A stretch of 64,000 nt of DNA from NCBI GenBank assembly GCA_963738345.1, contig CAVTWI010000002.1, forward strand, positions 372,001-436,000, read 5' to 3'. Made by a program: the position numbers and the translations under genes. Source of the DNA: Bog-159 sp963738345 (GTDB lineage: Bacteria > Acidobacteriota > Terriglobia > Bryobacterales > Bryobacteraceae). Every line of letters starts with the position of its first letter. Within the stretch, counting starts at the first letter, position 1. Of this stretch, positions 26,991 to 35,392 are shown in pieces. Under the pieces are notes generated by a model that worked only from the letters and a program-made list of their open reading frames with translations, did not search any database and was not told where the DNA came from.

Positions 26991-27187
26991 ATACATACAT
27001 TCGTTAGTGTTTTGCCGCAAAACCGACCACAATTCCGTCTGCGCTCTTCTGTTCTAACCACATTCTGAGATACACTGCGAAGGAAAGATAGCCTAGCTTT
27101 CCTATAGCTGTCCATCGCCGTAGTGCGAGGTAGATGCTCCAGCCGGGGGGCCGAACAGTGCTGGATTTCACGACAAAGGAGTCGTTC

Positions 27188-27565
27188 ATGAACGTTCTAT
27201 CGAAGACTTGGTTAGTACGGTTGGCAGCATGTGTAGTAATCCTTGTATGTCTTGCGGCTTATGGGATGGCGGCAGTGACATCGTCACACGTCTCTCACGG
27301 CCCAACTTTCCCGCCCGATCCGTGGGATGGCAAAGTAGCTCATGGCCCGACCTTTCCGCCTGATCCATGGGATGGCAAAGTAGCTCATGGCCCGACCTTT
27401 CCGCCTGACCCGTGGGACGGCAAAGTAGCTCATGGCCCGACTTTTCCGCCCGATCCATGGGATGGTAAAGTAGCGCATGGCCCGACATTCCCTCCCGATC
27501 CGTGGGATGGTAAAGTAGCGCATGGCCCGACATTCCCGCCGGATCCCTGGGACGGCAAAATCTAG
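27188..27565 (+). CDS. Secreted protein made of six identical 15-residue repeats
   Basis: 125 residues from the ATG at 27188, which has AAAGGAG upstream. A signal peptide (RLAACVVILVCLAAYGMAA) and a short TSSHVS spacer lead into six head-to-tail copies of HGPTFPPDPWDGKVA, the last ending KI-stop. Nothing else follows. All base differences between copies are synonymous except the final Val-to-Ile, so the peptide itself is under selection. I know no named family. It could be a surface Pro/Trp-rich structural peptide, a metal or polymer binder, or a multi-core precursor processed into short peptides. A membrane protein gene follows 54 bp later. Confidence 0.85.
   Translation: MNVLSKTWLVRLAACVVILVCLAAYGMAAVTSSHVSHGPTFPPDPWDGKVAHGPTFPPDPWDGKVAHGPTFPPDPWDGKVAHGPTFPPDPWDGKVAHGPTFPPDPWDGKVAHGPTFPPDPWDGKI
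27296..27562 (+). repeat. Tandem repeat, 45-bp unit, six copies
   Basis: Units start at 27296, 27341, 27386, 27431, 27476 and 27521. They encode HGPTFPPDPWDGKVA each time and differ only at silent positions. Confidence 0.95.
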
Positions 27566-27619
27566 CCTTAGCCGACAGTTGATCTCCGTCGAGCCGAACA
27601 CCCGTTGCCAGGGAGGGAG

Positions 27620-28273
27620 ATGACGCTCGCCCTCCAGTACGGCGCCTGGGTGATCGGATTGTGGCTAAACCTCATGGTGATCTCCGCGCTTTTGCGCGGA
27701 AGTTATCGTCAGTACCCGTTCGTTTTCGCGTACACCCTCGCTTTGCTGATCTCGACGGCCGTCGAAATCGGATTACAGGGAGCCTCCAAGGCGATCCAGC
27801 AGGGCTACTACTGGACCGATGAGATTATTCTGGACGTCCTGGTCTTCTGTCTTGTCATAACGTTCATCGATGAAGCTGCACGAAGTTCCAAACAGAAGAC
27901 CATCGAACGGCACTGGCTAGTTGTAGCCGCAGCGCTAATCTTCGTCATATCTTTCGGCATCCATCACAGCGCGCATTTCAATCGGCAGATGACTCTTATC
28001 AGCCGCGACCTGAATATCTGCGCAGTCGTGTTAAATCTCATCCTGTGGTCTCTACTGGTTGCCGCCCGGCGGCCGAATCGCCAACTAATGCTGCTCAGCG
28101 GCGGGTTAGGCCTGCAATTGACAGGCGCGATTATGGGAGAACAGTTGCGCCAGTTTTCGCGCAGCCTTTTTCTGACAGGGACCTTACTGGAGGTGACTAC
28201 TGGCTTGCTCGGTCTCTACGTTTGGTGGCGCGCGTTGCGCCCCGCCCGGGCACCGGTTCGCATGCCTGCCTAA
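27620..28273 (+). CDS. Integral membrane protein, unknown function
   Basis: 217 residues from the ATG at 27620, directly after GGGAGGGAG. About seven hydrophobic helices cover the whole length, with a short cytoplasmic loop (DEAARSSKQKTIERH) in the middle and His residues (GIHHSAHFNRQ) before helix five. I do not recognise the family; small seven-helix proteins of this kind occur next to sensor kinases in Acidobacteria. It lies 54 bp after the repeat-peptide gene in the same direction, with no terminator between them, so the two may be co-transcribed. Confidence 0.75.
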   Translation: MTLALQYGAWVIGLWLNLMVISALLRGSYRQYPFVFAYTLALLISTAVEIGLQGASKAIQQGYYWTDEIILDVLVFCLVITFIDEAARSSKQKTIERHWLVVAAALIFVISFGIHHSAHFNRQMTLISRDLNICAVVLNLILWSLLVAARRPNRQLMLLSGGLGLQLTGAIMGEQLRQFSRSLFLTGTLLEVTTGLLGLYVWWRALRPARAPVRMPA

Positions 28274-28278
28274 GCAAT

Positions 28279-28310
28279 AAAAAAGGGCGGGCTCCCCAAG
28301 GAACCCACCC
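28279..28310 (-). terminator. Rho-independent terminator of the OmpA-like gene
   Basis: On the minus strand an 11-bp stem (GGGTGGGTTCC / GGAGCCCGCCC, two G-U pairs) with a TTGG loop is followed by six T. It sits 36 bases after the stop at 28346. Confidence 0.85.
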
Positions 28311-28345
28311 CGACGCTGAACGACGGCATTGCGCGGCCGGCGATT

Positions 28346-29140
28346 TTATTGTTGCGCCTGAGCCGAAGACTGCGGCTGGGCGGCAGAGGACTGGGGTTGC
28401 GCGGCGGATGATTGAGGCTGCGCCTGCGACTGGGAGTAACTCTCATCGGCGCTGAAAATCTTGATTTCTACGCGCCGGTTCTTGGCCCGTGCTGCGCGAG
28501 TATGCGAGTCATCAAGCGGTTTCTCCTGGCCGAGCCCAATCATGTGGATCCGGAAGATGGGAATGTCGTGCTTAGCAACCAAATACTCGGTTACCGCGTC
28601 CGCACGCTTACGGCTTAAAGCTTCGTTGTACTGGCGCGATCCGGTACGATCCGTGAACCCTTCGACGGCGATGAAAAAGCGCTTATTCTGCGCCGTGTTC
28701 GTCACCATATTATCGAGGTCCTGGCGGTCCTTTTCGGTGAGCGTGTACTTATTAAAAGCAAATGGGATCGTTAAGTCGGCAACTTGCTTGTAGTCATCGA
28801 GGTTAGAAACTACCTGGCGGAGGCTCTTGATCTCCTCTGAGTCGGTACTCGCCAGCGCATTCGCCTGGTTGGCCTTGTCCATGGCTCCCTGCGCGCTGTT
28901 CTGCGCCGTCATGGCCTGCTCTTTCGCAGCGCTGATGCCGCTCTGGGCACGATCGTCCACACCTTTTAGATCGGTCTGGGTCTGCGAAATCTGCTGACCA
29001 TTCTTGCTCGTCTGATCGCCTACCTGGTCAACTTTGGCCTGAATAGGGGCGGTCGTATTCTGTACGTATTTCTTGGTGGCGCAACCACCCGTGAGCAGCG
29101 TCGCTACCACAAGTCCTGAACTAAGGAAAGTGCTTTTCAT
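28346..29140 (-). CDS. OmpA-family lipoprotein (peptidoglycan-binding)
   Basis: 264 residues from the ATG at 29140, which has GGGAG upstream. A lipobox (LLTGGC) places it in the outer membrane. Residues 25-105 form a coiled coil of Gln/Ala/Lys heptads, similar to Lpp-like spacers. Residues 120-235 are the OmpA C-domain (VEGFTDRTGSRQYNEALSRKRADAVTEYL, RRVEIKIF) that binds meso-diaminopimelate. The tail holds three AQPQSSA repeats. It anchors the outer membrane to peptidoglycan. Single-gene unit with its own terminator. Confidence 0.92.
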   Translation of the reverse strand: MKSTFLSSGLVVATLLTGGCATKKYVQNTTAPIQAKVDQVGDQTSKNGQQISQTQTDLKGVDDRAQSGISAAKEQAMTAQNSAQGAMDKANQANALASTDSEEIKSLRQVVSNLDDYKQVADLTIPFAFNKYTLTEKDRQDLDNMVTNTAQNKRFFIAVEGFTDRTGSRQYNEALSRKRADAVTEYLVAKHDIPIFRIHMIGLGQEKPLDDSHTRAARAKNRRVEIKIFSADESYSQSQAQPQSSAAQPQSSAAQPQSSAQAQQ

Positions 29141-29397
29141 AGTTAACTCCCGCCGCGTTCCAATGCAATTTGCGCGCCGATGTGCATGCTCGTTTGTTAT
29201 CAATGCCGTACGAGTTAAGCCGTCTGTTCTCCTGGGCACTTCTTTACTGGATAAGCAAACTTTACCAAGTCGCTAAGTATTGCGAAATCTTAATGTATGT
29301 CCGGGACGGCGTGGAGATAGGCTGGCTATACCCCTATTGCGGGATTTATGTCGTTTCTAGCATTACTTTCAAGATGTTAGGCTTTGTTCGTCCGCTT

Positions 29398-29913
29398 TTA
29401 AACCGTTCTGTGGGCGCAGTAATCGAACAGGAGTTGCCATTCCGCCAATTGGATACCCCGCGCGCGCGTCTCTAATTCCGACCCCGCTTTCCGCCGCGCC
29501 TTCTCGCACATATCGATAAACACAAACGGATCCCAGGGCCCGTCTTGGCCTGCCGCGCGCGCCAAAGCAGGAAAGATCGGGTGCTCACCCATCTTGTGAA
29601 ACCAATAGGCCGCATTCCCGGCGTCCGGTTCCCGCCGATGCACCACAGCGTGCCAGTAGCTGCCTTCCGGCGTAGCGATGTCCTGCGCAATCGTGTGTGC
29701 CGCCTCAAAACAAGAGAAGTATACGTACAGGCCGCACCGCACCAATCGCGGCACATCCAACCTCGCCAGGCGGTCGCGCATTTCCGCGGAACAGCCCTCC
29801 ATCGTCAGCGGCATCGTCAGTGGCATCGGCTCCAGTCCGTCGCCACGCAATGCCAAAATGTCCGCCACCGCCGGGCCGTAATCCGAAGCTCTAAACCGTT
29901 CATCGGGACGCAT
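29398..29913 (-). CDS. Conserved hypothetical protein
   Basis: 171 residues from the ATG at 29913. Soluble, with no signal peptide or TM helix. It has a His/Trp-containing central block (GSYWHAVVHRREPDAGNAAYWFHKMGEHPIFPAL) that looks like a conserved active or binding site; whole-family alignments of similar proteins keep the WHxxxHRRExDxxNAxYWxxxxGxHP pattern as far as I recall. The function is not known to me. Its start is 63 bp from the divergent patatin gene. Confidence 0.75.
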   Translation of the reverse strand: MRPDERFRASDYGPAVADILALRGDGLEPMPLTMPLTMEGCSAEMRDRLARLDVPRLVRCGLYVYFSCFEAAHTIAQDIATPEGSYWHAVVHRREPDAGNAAYWFHKMGEHPIFPALARAAGQDGPWDPFVFIDMCEKARRKAGSELETRARGIQLAEWQLLFDYCAHRTV

Positions 29914-29975
29914 TTTCCTAGTATCGCTGTCCCGCCCCGCTCTCGCACAACCGCTAAGACCGCTAAGATAGAGAT

Positions 29976-30758
29976 GTGAAAACCGCATTGGTCCTCTCTG
30001 CCGGAGGCATGTTCGGGGCTTACCAGGCGGGCGTCTGGAAAGCTCTTCAGCCCGTCTTTCGGCCGGATGCCGTGGTGGGCTGTTCCGTGGGCTCCATTAA
30101 CGGTTGGGCCATTGCTTCCGGTATCCCGGCCGACGAGTTGATCCGCACCTGGCTCGATCCTCGCTCTGCTACTCTTATGGCCGCGCACCAGCCCTGGCGG
30201 CCGTGGCGCCCAATCTTCAATCCCGGCCCCTTGCGCGAAATGATCCAGGAGTTAGCCGCCACTTATACGCCCCAGATCCCCTTTGCTGTGGCTGTTACGC
30301 GCCTGCCGCAGTTACGCCTCGAAATCGTACAAACCCCTCATGTGACATGGCGCCATGTTTTGGCTTCCTGCGCTGTGCCAGTCGGTTATCCGCCGGTGCG
30401 CATCGATGGCCGCCTCTATTGCGACGGTGGACTGCTTAACGTCATGCCGGTATGGGCTGCCCAGCGCTTCGGAGTGGACCACGCGATAGCCGTCAATGTG
30501 CTGCCCAGTATGCCCTTGAACGCCATGCGTGCCGCCGTCCGCATGGTTCGCCTGATGGCGCCGCGGGAGCCAGAACCGGCCGGCATTGAAGTGCTTCGCC
30601 TGGGCCCCCAGCGTGTGCTCGGAACGCTCCAGGATGCGGTCACCTGGAACCCGGAAAACATGCGCGCCTGGATCGATCGCGGCCAGGCGGATGCCGAGGC
30701 TCTAATCCGAAGCCCACAATTTTCAGTAATTGCAGCCAGCGCCGGCCGTTTCGTTTAA
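29976..30758 (+). CDS. Patatin-like phospholipase
   Basis: 260 residues from a GTG. Patatin signatures: oxyanion loop SAGGMFGAYQAG (residues 8-19), nucleophile elbow GCSVG (S37), and the catalytic Asp in YCDGGLLNVMP. It is shorter than eukaryotic patatins but typical for the bacterial RssA/YchK size class. It probably hydrolyses phospholipid or other acyl esters at the inner face of the membrane; no signal peptide is present. It heads a plus-strand run with a small unknown protein, a zinc-ribbon protein and a glycosyltransferase. Confidence 0.9.
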   Translation: MKTALVLSAGGMFGAYQAGVWKALQPVFRPDAVVGCSVGSINGWAIASGIPADELIRTWLDPRSATLMAAHQPWRPWRPIFNPGPLREMIQELAATYTPQIPFAVAVTRLPQLRLEIVQTPHVTWRHVLASCAVPVGYPPVRIDGRLYCDGGLLNVMPVWAAQRFGVDHAIAVNVLPSMPLNAMRAAVRMVRLMAPREPEPAGIEVLRLGPQRVLGTLQDAVTWNPENMRAWIDRGQADAEALIRSPQFSVIAASAGRFV

Positions 30759-30772
30759 AATAGATTTTTCAT

Positions 30773-31096
30773 ATGCCGATGTTTCGGGTCTACCGGATGA
30801 AAGATGTACCCCGCCAACAGTTCCGTTGGGCGCCCCACGTGGCTGGCGCGGCCAGCGTGAAGGCCAAGGATTACGAGCCGGATGGCGAAATCCAGGCCGA
30901 GAGCGATTATGACGCCTGGATCCGGCTGCGCGCCTCTGAACATCCACTCGCCGTAGGCGATTTGCTCGAGAGTGAGGGCGGCGCCCTGCGCATCTGCAAG
31001 TACGTTGGGTTCGAGTCGGCGAACTGGATTATTCCAGAGGTGAAGGCGGCGCCGCCCGTCCCGTCCGATCAACCGGCGCAATCCGCGAGGATATAG
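30773..31096 (+). CDS. Small conserved hypothetical protein
   Basis: 107 residues, soluble. It starts MPMFRVYRMKDVPRQQFRWAPH and has a basic N-terminal half and a C-terminal Pro/Ala tail. I see no known domain. It lies 14 bp after the patatin gene and 10 bp before the zinc-ribbon gene (overlap-free, same strand), so it belongs to this operon. Confidence 0.7.
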   Translation: MPMFRVYRMKDVPRQQFRWAPHVAGAASVKAKDYEPDGEIQAESDYDAWIRLRASEHPLAVGDLLESEGGALRICKYVGFESANWIIPEVKAAPPVPSDQPAQSARI

Positions 31097-31106
31097 GAGG
31101 AGGCGC

Positions 31107-31524
31107 ATGAGGGAACCGCGATTAGGCGATATCATCGACGATTTTTGCGTGAAGTGCAAACGCATCATGAATCACGCCGTCGTATCGTTGCTGAATGGCG
31201 AGCCCGCCAAGGTTCGCTGCCGCACTTGCCATAGCGATCACGACTACCGCCACGAGCAGCCGCCTCCGCCAAAGGTGGATACCCGCAAGCAAGCCCTGTT
31301 CAACGAAGTTCTGGCTAAGGTGGCTCCTGGAAGCGCCGTCGGCACCGTGGTGGCCGAGCCCTTTTTGGAAGATGCAGTGGACGGGGACGAAATCCTAGCC
31401 GAAGACGAATCTCTCGAAGAGGCTCCGGTCGAGGATATTGCCATTGAGGAACCGCCGGAAGGAAAAACCACAGTTGAAAAAGGCGAAGCCTGCCGCGAAG
31501 AAAAAAGGAAAAGGCAGCAAGTAG
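31107..31524 (+). CDS. Zinc-ribbon protein with acidic middle and basic tail (one frameshift)
   Basis: Starts MREPRLGDIIDDFCVKCKRI after a strong AGGAGGAGG. Two CxxC pairs (FCVKCKR and RCRTCHS) form a zinc ribbon in the first 45 residues. A Glu/Asp-rich stretch follows, then the frame slips at an A5 run (31463-31467); the other frame ends in a KPAAKKKGKGSK tail with a TAG at 31522-31524. Without the correction the protein would run unnaturally into the glycosyltransferase gene. The layout (zinc ribbon, acidic, Lys-rich end) suggests nucleic-acid or RNA polymerase contact; this is inference. Confidence 0.7.
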
Positions 31525-31527
31525 CGT

Positions 31528-32671
31528 GTGCCATGGTTTTGGTTCTTCGCCGGTCCCGCGCTGGCGCTGGCCTTTCTCTCGTTGCGCGGCGAACGGAAGC
31601 GCGCCGCTTATATAGCCGCCAAACTCGCCGAACCGGCCGCCCAGTTCCTTCCACCGGCTACCATCATCGTGCCCGTTAAAGGCGATGACCCCGGCCTGCG
31701 GGAAAATCTTTCCGCGTTGGCCGCAGCAGGATTATCCCGATTTCGAAATGATCGTGGTGGCTCACTGCGCCGCCGATATCCCCGCGGGAGTCCTCCCTGG
31801 CAAAGTCCGCGTGGTCCTCGCGCAAGAGGAGGAGCCTGGCACCGGCGAGAAGGTACTGAACCTGCGAACTGCCGTCCGTTTCGCCCGCAATGAATCGCTG
31901 CTATACGCCTTCGCCGATTCCGATGGACGGGTTTCCCGAACCTGGCTGCGTGCCTTGGCCGCGCCGCTGGTGGACGATCAAGTGGGCGCCAGCACCGGAT
32001 ATCGCTGGTATGCGCCCGAGCCGCCCGATTTTTGGTCGCTGATGCGCAGCGTGTGGGATGCGGTAATCGGCGGGACCTTCGGACCCGGCTCCAACGCCTT
32101 CGCCTGGGGTGGCTCCATGGCCATCATCCGCGAAACATTTCATGCCATCGGCGTTCCCCGCTTTTGGCACGGCACGGTCAGCGACGATTATGCGCTTAGC
32201 GAGGCGGTCCATCGCGCCGGTTTGCAGATCGTCTTTGCGCCCGGCGCCATGGCCGTATCCATCGGGCGCACCACTGCCCGCGAATTCCTGGCCTGGGCTC
32301 GCCGCCAACTCATCATCACTAGAGTCTATCGCCCGCGCCTCTGGTGGACCGCGCTCGCCGCCCACATCTTTTATTGCGGAGGGATGGTCGCGGCAGTCGT
32401 GGCTTCGCTCCAAGGCTACCGCCTTGCCGAGTGGATATTGCTGGCCCAACTTGCGCCCGGCATGCTGAAGGGCGCCAACCGCGCGACGCTGGCCCAGGCG
32501 GTTTTGCCCCAATACAAACCGTGGTTCGACCGGCACTCTTGGGTACACACTCTCTGGGTACCGTTGACGACCTGGGTCTGGTTGACCGTCCTCATCGGCT
32601 CAGCCTTCGGCAACCGCATCGAATGGCGCGGCAATCGTTACCGGCTGAAAGCCGCTCATCCGCCCGCCTGA
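31528..32671 (+). CDS. GT2/GT21-type glycosyltransferase, HpnI/ceramide-glucosyltransferase-like (one frameshift)
   Basis: Starts at a GTG (31528) with a membrane helix (PWFWFFAGPALALAFLSL), then ATIIVPVKGDDPGLRENLSALA. The frame slips near 31721, and the other frame continues QQDYPDFEMIVVAHCAADI to the end. About 380 residues in all. The D-D motifs (AFADSDGRVSRTWL, GTVSDDYALSEA) and the RRQLIITRVY block (R/QxxRW-like) fit ceramide glucosyltransferases and the hopanoid enzyme HpnI. Three C-terminal TM helices follow. A glycolipid or hopanoid-head-group role is inferred. Confidence 0.82.
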
Positions 32672-32750
32672 CCACCTGGCCCAATTTCACGCCGATCTCG
32701 AAAACGCCCCCTTAGACTAGGGATTGGAACTAGACTCAGGAGGATACTTA

Positions 32751-33656
32751 ATGACGAGATCTTACTTCACCATAGCGGCGCTGGCGGCGCTGATGGCCAT
32801 CCCGGCGCGTGCCGCCAAGACGCCATCATTTCACGTGGATGTCACCGGCCACGGTAAGCCCATGATCCTGATCCCCGGCTTTGCCTCATCCGGCAAGACC
32901 TGGGATAGCACTGTAGCGCATTACCAGTCCCACTATGAATGCCACGTCCTGACGCTCGCGGGCTTTGCCGGACAACCGCGCATTGAAGCGCCGTTTCTTG
33001 AAACCGTTCGGAATGATTTGGCGGCTTACATCCGCGAGAAGAAAATGGATAAACCCGTAATCGTCGGCCACAGCCTGGGGGGCGTGCTGGCATTATGGCT
33101 GGCGGAGACAGAGCCCAACCTGGTCGGACCGCTGGTTATCGTCGATTCGCTCCCCTTCCTTTCCGCCGTGATGAATCCCAAGGCCACGGTTGAAAGCACA
33201 AAGGCGCAGGCCGAGCAGATGCGCAAGATGTATAGCGGTCCGGCCACCGAGCAAAGCGAAAAGATGGGCGAGACGGCCGTGAAAGGCATGGTCACCAGCC
33301 CGGCAGATTTCGAGATGGTCATGGCGTGGACCCGGCAATCGGACCGAAGAGCCATGGGCGACGCCATATACGATATGATGACCACCGACCTGCGCTCCGA
33401 TCTCGATAAAATCGTTTCGCCCACCCTGGTGATCGGCACTTGGATCGCCTACAAACAATACGCCACCCGCGCCGAAGTCGAGCAGAATTTCCGCAGGCAG
33501 TATGCCAAGCTAAAGGGGTACGATCTGGTGCTGGCGGATAAGGCCCGTCACTTCGTGATGCTGGACGACCCAACGTTCTTCTTTCAGACCGTCGATCATT
33601 TCCTCGCGGCGCCAGCCACCGGAACGGGCGGGGCTGCCGGCGCCACTCCCAAGTAA
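32751..33656 (+). CDS. Secreted alpha/beta hydrolase
   Basis: 301 residues from the ATG at 32751, with AGGAGG upstream. A signal peptide (FTIAALAALMAIPARA) precedes an alpha/beta-hydrolase domain: oxyanion region LIPGFASSGKTW, nucleophile elbow VGHSLGG, acid near TTDLRSD, and the catalytic His in KARHFVMLDDP. The C-terminal tail is Gly/Ala-rich. It belongs to the esterase/lipase type with a HGxxS-like entry; substrate unknown. The histidine-kinase ATG overlaps its stop codon, so it is in one operon with a LytS/LytTR two-component pair and may be its target or signal source. Confidence 0.88.
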   Translation: MTRSYFTIAALAALMAIPARAAKTPSFHVDVTGHGKPMILIPGFASSGKTWDSTVAHYQSHYECHVLTLAGFAGQPRIEAPFLETVRNDLAAYIREKKMDKPVIVGHSLGGVLALWLAETEPNLVGPLVIVDSLPFLSAVMNPKATVESTKAQAEQMRKMYSGPATEQSEKMGETAVKGMVTSPADFEMVMAWTRQSDRRAMGDAIYDMMTTDLRSDLDKIVSPTLVIGTWIAYKQYATRAEVEQNFRRQYAKLKGYDLVLADKARHFVMLDDPTFFFQTVDHFLAAPATGTGGAAGATPK

Positions 33657-34687
33657 TGAAGCGTTCTAACGTTTATATACTCTGCCAGACGGCGGGATGG
33701 TTCGCTCATGCGCTGGCCAACATCCTCTTCAGCCAGTTGGGCGGGCCGGTCACCCGCCGTCAGTTTTTGGTCTATAGCTGGGCGGCTGTGGCCGGCATCT
33801 TGTCCACGCATCTTCTGCGCTGGTTTATCCGCCGTCGCCAATGGCTAAAGCTATCGCCCGTGCGTGCCCTGCCGCGCGTGTTTGCCGCCGCCGTCGTCAC
33901 CGGCATCGGCATCACCGCCCTGGTCACCGCCGCCTGGCCGCTCGCCTTTGGTATGAACGCTCTAAAAAACTCGGGAGTGACCTGGATTCTGCCGGTCATT
34001 TGCATCTGGAGCGTGACCGTCTTCCTCTGGGAAGTGATCTATTTCGGCGTGCATTACTTCGAAAGTTTTCAAAGATCCGAAGTCGAAAAACTGCGCCTCG
34101 CCGTGGTTGCCAAGGATTCCCAACTGCGCGCACTAATCGCGCAAGTCAATCCACACTTCATTTTCAACTGTCTCAACGGTCTTCGCGCCATGATCGTAGA
34201 GAACCCATCGCGCGCGCAGGATATGGTCACCGAACTCTCGAATATCCTCCGTTACTCGTTGCAATCGAGCCGCACCGAAACGGTGCCGCTAGAGACCGAA
34301 CTCGAAGCGGTCACCGCTTATCTGAAACTGGAAGCTATCCGTCTGGAAGAGCGCCTGCGCGTGCACATCGAGATCTGCCCGGAATCTCTACGCACCCGTA
34401 TCCCGCCGATGCTGCTGCAGACCCTCGTGGAAAATGGTGTTAAGCATGGCGTCGCCCGCCTGCCCGGTGGCGGCGAGATCCGAGTTGATTCCCAGGTGGA
34501 AGCGCGCGCGGTAAACATCCAGGTCCGCAATAGCGGCCAACTTCGCGACGAAGGTGGCTCCACGCGCATGGGGTTGGAAAACGCGCGCGAGCGCCTGCGC
34601 CTGCTGTACGGCACCCGCGCAACCTTGGTCTTGCGTAACTACGATCACCACTCGGTCGTGGCCGAAATATCCATTCCGTGCATATGA
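33656..34687 (+). CDS. LytS/YehU-type sensor histidine kinase
   Basis: 343 residues. Four TM helices in residues 10-130 without a large periplasmic loop, then the His_kinase domain of the LytS type with H167 in QVNPHFIFNCLN, followed by the ATP-binding part (PPMLLQTLVENGVKHG, MGLENARERLRLLYG). The ATG overlaps the stop of the hydrolase gene by one base and its own stop overlaps the regulator start by four (ATGA). It senses an envelope signal and phosphorylates the LytTR regulator that follows. Confidence 0.93.
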   Translation: MKRSNVYILCQTAGWFAHALANILFSQLGGPVTRRQFLVYSWAAVAGILSTHLLRWFIRRRQWLKLSPVRALPRVFAAAVVTGIGITALVTAAWPLAFGMNALKNSGVTWILPVICIWSVTVFLWEVIYFGVHYFESFQRSEVEKLRLAVVAKDSQLRALIAQVNPHFIFNCLNGLRAMIVENPSRAQDMVTELSNILRYSLQSSRTETVPLETELEAVTAYLKLEAIRLEERLRVHIEICPESLRTRIPPMLLQTLVENGVKHGVARLPGGGEIRVDSQVEARAVNIQVRNSGQLRDEGGSTRMGLENARERLRLLYGTRATLVLRNYDHHSVVAEISIPCI

Positions 34688-35379
34688 AAGCCCTGATCAT
34701 TGATGACGAACGCTTGGGCCGCGCCGAATTGCGACGATTGCTCGAGCCGCATGCCGAAGTCGAAATCGTCGGCGAAGCGCGCGACGCAGCAGAAGCCCTC
34801 ACTCAAATCGAGCAACTGCGGCCGGACCTTCTTTTCCTCGATATCCAGATGCCCGGACGGAGCGGCTTCGAATTGCTGGAGCAACTCGACCGCGTGCCCA
34901 TGGTCATCTTCACCACGGCTTATGACGAGTACGCTCTGAAGGCTTTCGAAGTGAATGCGCTCGACTATCTGCTGAAGCCTGTATCGCCCGAACGCCTGGG
35001 CACTGCCTTAGCGCGCGCCCTAGAACGCCGAGCCAAGCCGGTGATGGAAGGCGGCCAGCGAATTTTCGTGAAGGATGGCGAACGCTGCTGGTTTGTGACC
35101 CTCGCCGATATCGTGCTGCTCGAAAACGAAGGTAACTATACCCGCCTTTACTTTGGCGGCAATCGGCCGCTGGTATTGCGTTCGCTGAATTACCTGGAAG
35201 AGCGGCTGGATCCGGCAATCTTCTTTCGCGCCAGCCGGAAGCACTTACTGAATCTTCGCTTCATCGACACCATCGATTCCTGGGCCAATGGGGGTTTTCT
35301 GGTCAAGTTAAAGGGCGGGCCGGCAGTCGAAATGTCGCGCCGCCAGGCGCAGAAATTCAAGGATGTGATGAGCCTCTGA
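34684..35379 (+). CDS. LytTR-family response regulator
   Basis: 231 residues from the ATG at 34684. Receiver domain (1-120) with D53 in LFLDIQMPG, acidic pocket DDE, and K in LKPVSP. C-terminal LytTR DNA-binding domain (about 128-229: IFVKDGERCWFVTLADIVLLENEGNYT ... FFRASRKHLLNLRFID). Overlaps the kinase gene by four bases. Such regulators usually bind pairs of short imperfect repeats, and promoters of secreted-enzyme genes are typical targets. It converges on the NHL-repeat gene, 13 bp away. Confidence 0.94.
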   Translation: MKALIIDDERLGRAELRRLLEPHAEVEIVGEARDAAEALTQIEQLRPDLLFLDIQMPGRSGFELLEQLDRVPMVIFTTAYDEYALKAFEVNALDYLLKPVSPERLGTALARALERRAKPVMEGGQRIFVKDGERCWFVTLADIVLLENEGNYTRLYFGGNRPLVLRSLNYLEERLDPAIFFRASRKHLLNLRFIDTIDSWANGGFLVKLKGGPAVEMSRRQAQKFKDVMSL

Positions 35380-35392
35380 ACTGCCGTCGATA

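Noticed and set aside
27296..27562. CRISPR array
   Set aside because: The 45-bp units are head-to-tail coding repeats without spacers.
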